64,000 nucleotides of DNA from Croceibacterium_B sp963783195 (GTDB lineage: Bacteria > Pseudomonadota > Alphaproteobacteria > Sphingomonadales > Sphingomonadaceae). The notes below the pieces were generated by a model, which did not search any database, was not told where the DNA came from, and saw only the letters and a list, made by a program, of their open reading frames with translations. Both the position numbers and the translations under genes were made by a program. This document shows, piece after piece, positions 60,047 through 64,000 of the stretch. The stretch covers positions 1,736,001 through 1,800,000 of the forward strand of contig CAWAMV010000004.1 of the NCBI GenBank assembly GCA_963783195.1, written 5' to 3'. How positions within the stretch are numbered: position 1 is the stretch's first letter; every line of letters begins with the position of its first letter.

Positions 60047-60802
60047 ATGTTCCTTTCCGGCAAGCGCGCCCTGGTCACCGGTTCAACCAGCGGCATCGGC
60101 CTCGCCATCGCCCGCGCCCTCAAGGCCGAAGGGGCCGAAGTGGTTCTCAACGGGTTCGGCGACGAAGCCGAGATCGCGCAGCTGAAGGAAGAGCTCGGGG
60201 CCGATCACGTCGGCGCCGACCTGACGACGACCGAGGGCTGTGAAGCACTGATGGCGGCGGCCGGGCCGGTCGATGTGCTGGTCAACAACGCGGGAATGCA
60301 GTTCGTCTCACCGGTCGAGGACTTTCCCCCGGCCAGGTGGGACGCGATCATCGCGCTCAACCTGTCGAGCGCGTTCCACACGGCGCGCCTCGCAGTGCCG
60401 CACATGAAGGCGAATGGCTGGGGCAGGATCATCTCCACCGCCAGCGCGCATTCGAAGGCGGCGAGCCCGTTCAAGAGCGCCTATGTGGCTGCCAAGCACG
60501 GCCTCGCCGGCCTGACCAAGACGCTGGCGCTCGAACTGGCCGAGCACGGCGTAACCGCCAACTGCATCAGCCCCGGCTACGTCTGGACACCGCTGGTCGA
60601 GAACCAGATCCCCGATACGATGAAGGCGCGAGGCATGACCCGCGAACAGGTGATGAACGACGTCCTGTTGGCCGGTCAGCCGACCAAGCAGTTCGTCCAG
60701 CCCGCCGAAGTGGCTGCGCTCGCCGTGTTCCTTTGCCGCGACGAGGCACGCAACATTACCGGGGCAAACTACTCGATGGACGGGGGCTGGACGGCGAAGT
60801 AG
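60047..60802 (+). CDS. bdhA: 3-hydroxybutyrate dehydrogenase
   Basis: 251 residues of an SDR. TGSTSGIGLAIARAL at the N-terminus, NNAGMQFVSPVEDFP, and Tyr-Lys in SAYVAAKHGLAG, then CISPGYVWTPLVE and GANYSMDGGW, match D-3-hydroxybutyrate dehydrogenases. It interconverts 3-hydroxybutyrate and acetoacetate, part of polyhydroxybutyrate or ketone-body use. GGAG at 60038 supports the ATG at 60047 over the one at 60035. No phb genes adjoin. Confidence 0.9.
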   Translation: MFLSGKRALVTGSTSGIGLAIARALKAEGAEVVLNGFGDEAEIAQLKEELGADHVGADLTTTEGCEALMAAAGPVDVLVNNAGMQFVSPVEDFPPARWDAIIALNLSSAFHTARLAVPHMKANGWGRIISTASAHSKAASPFKSAYVAAKHGLAGLTKTLALELAEHGVTANCISPGYVWTPLVENQIPDTMKARGMTREQVMNDVLLAGQPTKQFVQPAEVAALAVFLCRDEARNITGANYSMDGGWTAK

Positions 60803-60846
60803 CGCCTGCTACCGTGTTAGCACGATAACACGCGCGGAGACGACAG

Positions 60847-61233
60847 ATGGCCGATTGTCCCAAGTGCCGCGGGCGGATGACGCAGGGCTTCCTTTACCTG
60901 CCCGACACCGGCGGCCGGGTGAAGTGGATGGACGGCGAGCCCGGCTTCTGGAAATCGGTGATGGGCGCGTTCAAGTCCGGCACCGCGGACATGATCTCGC
61001 GCCGCTGCATCGAATGCGGCTTCACCGAGCTCTACGTCGATCCCCAGGCCAGGCCGGAACGCACCCTCCAATCGGTAGATGAGGAGAACGAGCGCCTGCG
61101 CAGCCTCGTTACCAGATTGCAGGAGCGTGTCGGCACGCTGGAAGCCATCGCCACCGACCCGGCCGAACGAACCGCGCGCGAAATCGAGGCTCTGCGCCAA
61201 CTGCCCGACAAGGAGGGCCAGGGCGACGGATAG
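60847..61233 (+). CDS. Zinc-ribbon plus coiled-coil protein
   Basis: 128 residues. Two CxxC motifs, DCPKCRGR (3-8) and RRCIECGF (about 53-60), make a zinc ribbon; a coiled-coil/leucine-rich C-terminus (EENERLRSLVTRLQERVGTLE) follows. It has no membrane part. Related small ribbon proteins are found in sphingomonads (DUF6487-like); function unknown. A purine-rich SD (CGCGGAGACGACAG) precedes it. Confidence 0.65.
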   Translation: MADCPKCRGRMTQGFLYLPDTGGRVKWMDGEPGFWKSVMGAFKSGTADMISRRCIECGFTELYVDPQARPERTLQSVDEENERLRSLVTRLQERVGTLEAIATDPAERTAREIEALRQLPDKEGQGDG

Positions 61234-61257
61234 GAGCGGAGAGACATGGAGCGCCCG

Positions 61258-61294
61258 GCGAAATGGATACCGAAACAGGTTCAGCCTGACGGCG
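61258..61294. repeat. Dispersed repeat, copy 1
   Basis: GCGAAATGGATACCGAAACA... (37 nt) matches the copy at 63339-63375 in about 30 of 37 positions, directly after the zinc-ribbon gene. It resembles a short dispersed intergenic repeat I associate with sphingomonads. Confidence 0.6.
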
Positions 61295-61313
61295 AAGGGG
61301 CAGGGGCCAGTAG

Positions 61314-61664
61314 TCAGCTCCGCTTGATCTTCTCCATCGCCTTGCCCCTGGCAAGTTCGTCGACGAGCTTGTCGAGCATGCGGACCTGCCGTTCCACCGG
61401 GTCCTCGATCTCTTCCACACGGTGGCCGCAAATCACACCGGTGATTTTTGCGGCGTCAGGATTGAAGGCAGGCGCCTCGGCGAAGAACGTGGTGTAGTTG
61501 GTCTCGCGCGCGATCTGGTCGGCGAGCCCGGCGTCGTCGTAGCCGGTCAGCCAGCGGGTCAGTTCGTCGACCTCATCCTTCGTGCGCTTCTTTTTCTCGG
61601 CCTTGGCGACCAGGAAGGGGTAGACTTTCGCGAAAACCAGATCGCCGATGTATCTGCGCGCCAT
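61314..61664 (-). CDS. DUF2200 family protein
   Basis: 116 residues. ARRYIGDLVFAKVYPFLVAK, RTKDEVDELTRWLTGYD, and TNYTTFFAEAP with the C-terminal GVICGHRVEEIEDPVERQVR are the DUF2200 hallmarks. Function unknown; a small soluble protein. The Met at 61664 is chosen over the GTG at 61670. Divergent from guaB (103 nt). Confidence 0.9.
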   Translation of the reverse strand: MARRYIGDLVFAKVYPFLVAKAEKKKRTKDEVDELTRWLTGYDDAGLADQIARETNYTTFFAEAPAFNPDAAKITGVICGHRVEEIEDPVERQVRMLDKLVDELARGKAMEKIKRS

Positions 61665-61767
61665 GGGCACCTCCGCGCACTATCGTACCCCACCCCCTAG
61701 CAGGCGCAACATAGTGCGGTTACATGGGCCGCCACGAATCGCTTTAGCACAAGACCTGGTGGCACCC

Positions 61768-63219
61768 ATGGAAATCGAGACCGGCCTGACTTTCGACGAC
61801 GTCCTTTTGAGGCCGGCCGAGAGCGACATCCTGCCTTCGCAGGCCAGCACCCGCACCAAGCTGACGCGCGAGATCGCGCTCAACATCCCGGTGCTGTCTG
61901 CCGCGATGGACACCGTTACGGAAGCCGACATGGCGATCGTCATGGCGCAGATGGGCGGTATCGGCGTGCTCCACCGCAACCTGACGGTGGAGGAGCAGTG
62001 CGACGCTGTTCGCCGGGTCAAGCGGTTCGAAAGCGGCATGGTCGTCAACCCGATCACCATCACGCCGGACGCCACCTTGGGCGAGGCACAGGCGATGATG
62101 ACCCATCATTCGATCAGCGGCATTCCCGTGGTCGATGGCGGCGGCAAGCTGTGCGGTATTCTAACCAACCGCGACGTGCGTTTCGCCGCAAACCCCAATC
62201 AGCCGGTCAAGGAGCTGATGACCCACGAGAACCTCGCCACGGTGAGCGAGGGCGTCAGCCAGGAGGAAGCGCGCCGCATCCTGCATCAGCGGCGGATCGA
62301 GAAGCTGCTGGTGGTGGACGCCGCCTTCAAGTGCGTCGGCCTGATAACCGTCAAGGACATCGAGAAGGCAGTTCTCAACCCTGACGCGACCAAGGACGCG
62401 GGCGGCCGCCTGCGCGTCGCGGCGGCGACCACGGTGGGGGACAAGGGCTTTGCGCGGACGGAGGCGCTGGTCGACGCCGGGTGCGACGTCGTGATCATCG
62501 ACACCGCGCATGGCCACAACAAGGAAGTTTCCCGGGCGGTGGAGCGGGCCAAGCTGCTGTCGAACTCGGTCCAGATCGTCGCCGGCAACGTCGCCACGGC
62601 GGAAGCGACCCGGGCGCTGGTCGATGCCGGCGCGGACGCGATCAAGGTCGGCATCGGCCCGGGATCGATCTGCACCACCCGCATAGTCGCGGGCGTGGGG
62701 GTGCCGCAGCTGACCGCTATCATGGAGAGTGCGGGTGCGGCCGGCGGCGTGCCGATCATCGCCGACGGTGGCCTGCGCACCAGCGGCGACGCGGCCAAGG
62801 CACTCGCTGCGGGAGCTTCGACCGTGATGGTCGGCTCGCTCCTCGCCGGGACCGAGGAAGCGCCGGGCGAGACGTTCCTCTACCAGGGCCGGGCCTACAA
62901 GTCCTATCGCGGCATGGGCAGCGTCGGCGCCATGGCGCGCGGCAGCGCCGACCGCTATTTCCAGCAGGACATCAAGGACCAGATGAAGTTGGTGCCCGAA
63001 GGCATCGAGGGGCAGGTCCCCTACAAGGGCACCGCGCGCGACGTGGTCCACCAGCTGGTCGGCGGCGTGAAGGCGGCGATGGGCTATACCGGCAGCGCCA
63101 CGATCGAGGAGCTGCAGAAGCGTGGGAGGTTCATTCGCATCACCAACGCGGGCCTTTCGGAGAGCCACGTCCACGATGTCAGCATCACGCGCGAAGCGCC
63201 GAACTACCCGACGCGGTAG
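61768..63219 (+). CDS. guaB: IMP dehydrogenase
   Basis: 483 residues. MEIETGLTFDDVLLRPAESD begins the barrel. Two CBS domains (about 95-210) interrupt it, then VDVIIDTAHGHNK-like DVVIIDTAHGHNKEV, and the catalytic Cys in GPGSICTTRIVAG (about 306). The flap SYRGMGSVGAM follows. It converts IMP to XMP, the committed step to GMP. The upstream frame is open, but the ATG at 61768 is the family start. Confidence 0.98.
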   Translation: MEIETGLTFDDVLLRPAESDILPSQASTRTKLTREIALNIPVLSAAMDTVTEADMAIVMAQMGGIGVLHRNLTVEEQCDAVRRVKRFESGMVVNPITITPDATLGEAQAMMTHHSISGIPVVDGGGKLCGILTNRDVRFAANPNQPVKELMTHENLATVSEGVSQEEARRILHQRRIEKLLVVDAAFKCVGLITVKDIEKAVLNPDATKDAGGRLRVAAATTVGDKGFARTEALVDAGCDVVIIDTAHGHNKEVSRAVERAKLLSNSVQIVAGNVATAEATRALVDAGADAIKVGIGPGSICTTRIVAGVGVPQLTAIMESAGAAGGVPIIADGGLRTSGDAAKALAAGASTVMVGSLLAGTEEAPGETFLYQGRAYKSYRGMGSVGAMARGSADRYFQQDIKDQMKLVPEGIEGQVPYKGTARDVVHQLVGGVKAAMGYTGSATIEELQKRGRFIRITNAGLSESHVHDVSITREAPNYPTR

Positions 63220-63279
63220 AAGTCGGGAGCGGACAGTCGGCTAACGACCCCATGGCGGACGCTTCCACTAACCAAAATT

Positions 63280-63375
63280 CTCACCCTGGACTTGTTTCAG
63301 GGTCGGCCATCTTTCGTTCCAGAACTTCGGTTTGTTGGGCGAAATGGATGCTGAAACAAGTTCGGCGTGACGGAA
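63280..63375. repeat. Dispersed repeat, copy 2, with an internal inverted pair
   Basis: CTTGTTTCAG (63291-63300) and CTGAAACAAG (63351-63360) are perfect inverted copies. The right part repeats the element at 61258-61294. The rest of 63220-63541 holds no gene, but short echoes such as CTAACGACCC/CTAACGAGCCC (about 63240 and 63486) hint at further repeat copies. Confidence 0.6.
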
Positions 63376-63541
63376 CCGGTGGGGAGGCAGGATCCATCCC
63401 TTCTCGGACGTTCGCGCATGGCGCGGTGCTCGCCAGAAGCGGCTCGGCGGCTTTCACGCGGTCTGAACTGAAAGAGGCCATTCTGCTAACGAGCCCATAG
63501 CGGACTTTCGGGCGCGGAATGTCGCGCATATAGAGGGTGAG

Positions 63542-63781
63542 ATGAAACAGCCAGACGGTCCGATCCCGCAACGGTTCGACATCGCCCGACGTTGGCAATG
63601 GGTGGCGGCATTCGCCTCTGCGTTGTTCGTTATCACCTGCTTTGTGGGCTTGCCATTGGGTTACTTGTGGCCGTTTGTGGTCGCTTTCGTCGGCTTCTTA
63701 CCCGCCGCGTTTCTCTTTGGCATTCGTTGCTATGCGTGCGGATGGCCAGCGTTTACTGAGACCCCGCCGCACAAATGCTGA
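63542..63781 (+). CDS. Small membrane protein with a CxxC motif, perhaps truncated
   Basis: 79 residues from an ATG at 63542. Two adjacent hydrophobic helices (about 20-60, FASALFVITCFVGLPLG and VVAFVGFLPAAFLFG) are followed by RCYACGWPAFTET with a CxxC, then PPHKC and a TGA. A second CxxC of a zinc ribbon would be expected for this layout; it occurs after the stop in the same frame (see next feature). Confidence 0.5.
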   Translation: MKQPDGPIPQRFDIARRWQWVAAFASALFVITCFVGLPLGYLWPFVVAFVGFLPAAFLFGIRCYACGWPAFTETPPHKC

Positions 63782-63898
63782 GCGACGATCATCGATTCTG
63801 AGACCCTGTATATCGTGGGGAAAGATTATGGACCGGGATTCATCTCCGCTCAATTCCGTCGTTGCACGAAGTGCGGTAGCGCCTTTTGCATAGAGTAG
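63782..63898 (+). other. In-frame continuation with a second CxxC, possible split zinc ribbon
   Basis: After the TGA the same frame stays open and reads YIVGKDYGPGFISAQFRRCTKCGSAFCIE, ending TAG at 63896. RRCTKCG would pair with RCYACG to complete a zinc ribbon, so the TGA may be a nonsense mutation or the readings were one gene. An ATG at 63828 opens only a 21-residue frame. Confidence 0.35.
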
Positions 63899-64000
63899 GT
63901 GTCAGAGCGCTCGTCTGCTTCCCAACCACCAAGATCGGACGTCTCGCGCGTCCGGCTCAGGCGTTCGCCAGAAGCGGACAGGCAATTTTCGCTTGCCTCG

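Overview
The window looks like a chromosomal segment of a high-GC alphaproteobacterium of the order Sphingomonadales, probably Erythrobacteraceae or Sphingomonadaceae. Evidence for this is the gene content (rpsF-rpsR-rplI with a long acidic L9 tail, sdhC-sdhD-sdhA, DUF6481, DUF2200 and BlaI/M56 genes), very GC-rich codon use, and short dispersed repeats of a kind I associate with sphingomonads (two copies near 61.3 and 63.3 kb). This assignment is inference from protein sequences read by eye; no database search was run. I saw no rRNA, tRNA or CRISPR array.

Layout. 0-5 kb: tail of an M2 peptidase, a PilZ protein, AMP nucleosidase, the ribosomal operon rpsF-rpsR-rplI with a terminator, a DUF3237 protein and a DUF808 membrane protein. 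5-11 kb: a Mur ligase divergent from an LD-carboxypeptidase (a plausible murein-recycling pair), fabD-fabG with a strong terminator, a frameshifted small lipoprotein, and dnaN. 11-19 kb: a ferredoxin-NADP reductase-like flavoprotein, two tandem PAS-GGDEF-EAL-PilZ proteins, and lepA. 19.3-21.7 kb: a lower-GC island with a broken PD-(D/E)XK-nuclease-like gene, a small partner and further decayed sequence, ending at a palindromic repeat. 22-29 kb: DUF6481, an O-methyltransferase divergent from a CmcJ/NvfI-like oxygenase, a glutaredoxin-MauE fusion, a large serralysin-type RTX protease, and bamD. 29-36.7 kb: PilZ, recN, DUF4396, ligA, a glycine-rich mini-protein, a universal stress protein and an MFS transporter. 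36.7-42.8 kb: a minus-strand cluster with an esterase-trypsin fusion, a rhodanese lipoprotein, a TIGR02117 protein, prmA, a subclass B3 metallo-beta-lactamase and an SDR. 42.9-45.5 kb: sdhC-sdhD-sdhA, with no sdhB after it. 45.7-53.4 kb: a hybrid histidine kinase, a C13 (legumain-like) peptidase next to a zincin lipoprotein, membrane proteins, a membrane-anchored winged-helix regulator, DUF202, and a gluzincin with TPR-like repeats. 53.4-60 kb: a cyclophilin; an NsrR-like regulator divergent from a truncated haemoglobin-DUF1971 operon; an alpha-hydroxy-acid oxidase divergent from blaI-M56 across a palindromic operator; and a YpfJ-like metallopeptidase. 60-64 kb: a 3-hydroxybutyrate dehydrogenase, a zinc-ribbon protein, DUF2200, guaB, dispersed repeats and a possibly split zinc-ribbon membrane protein.

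Themes. The window is rich in secreted or envelope peptidases of unrelated families: M2, S66, M10 serralysin, S1 fused to an esterase, C13, a zincin, a gluzincin, M56 and YpfJ. It also has several c-di-GMP proteins: two GGDEF-EAL-PilZ proteins and two stand-alone PilZ proteins. Six reading frames are broken by a single base (lipoprotein at 9.37 kb, two island genes, bamD, recN, the M56 peptidase). Because bamD is normally essential, at least some of these are likely base-calling or assembly indels; those in the low-GC island may be genuine decay.
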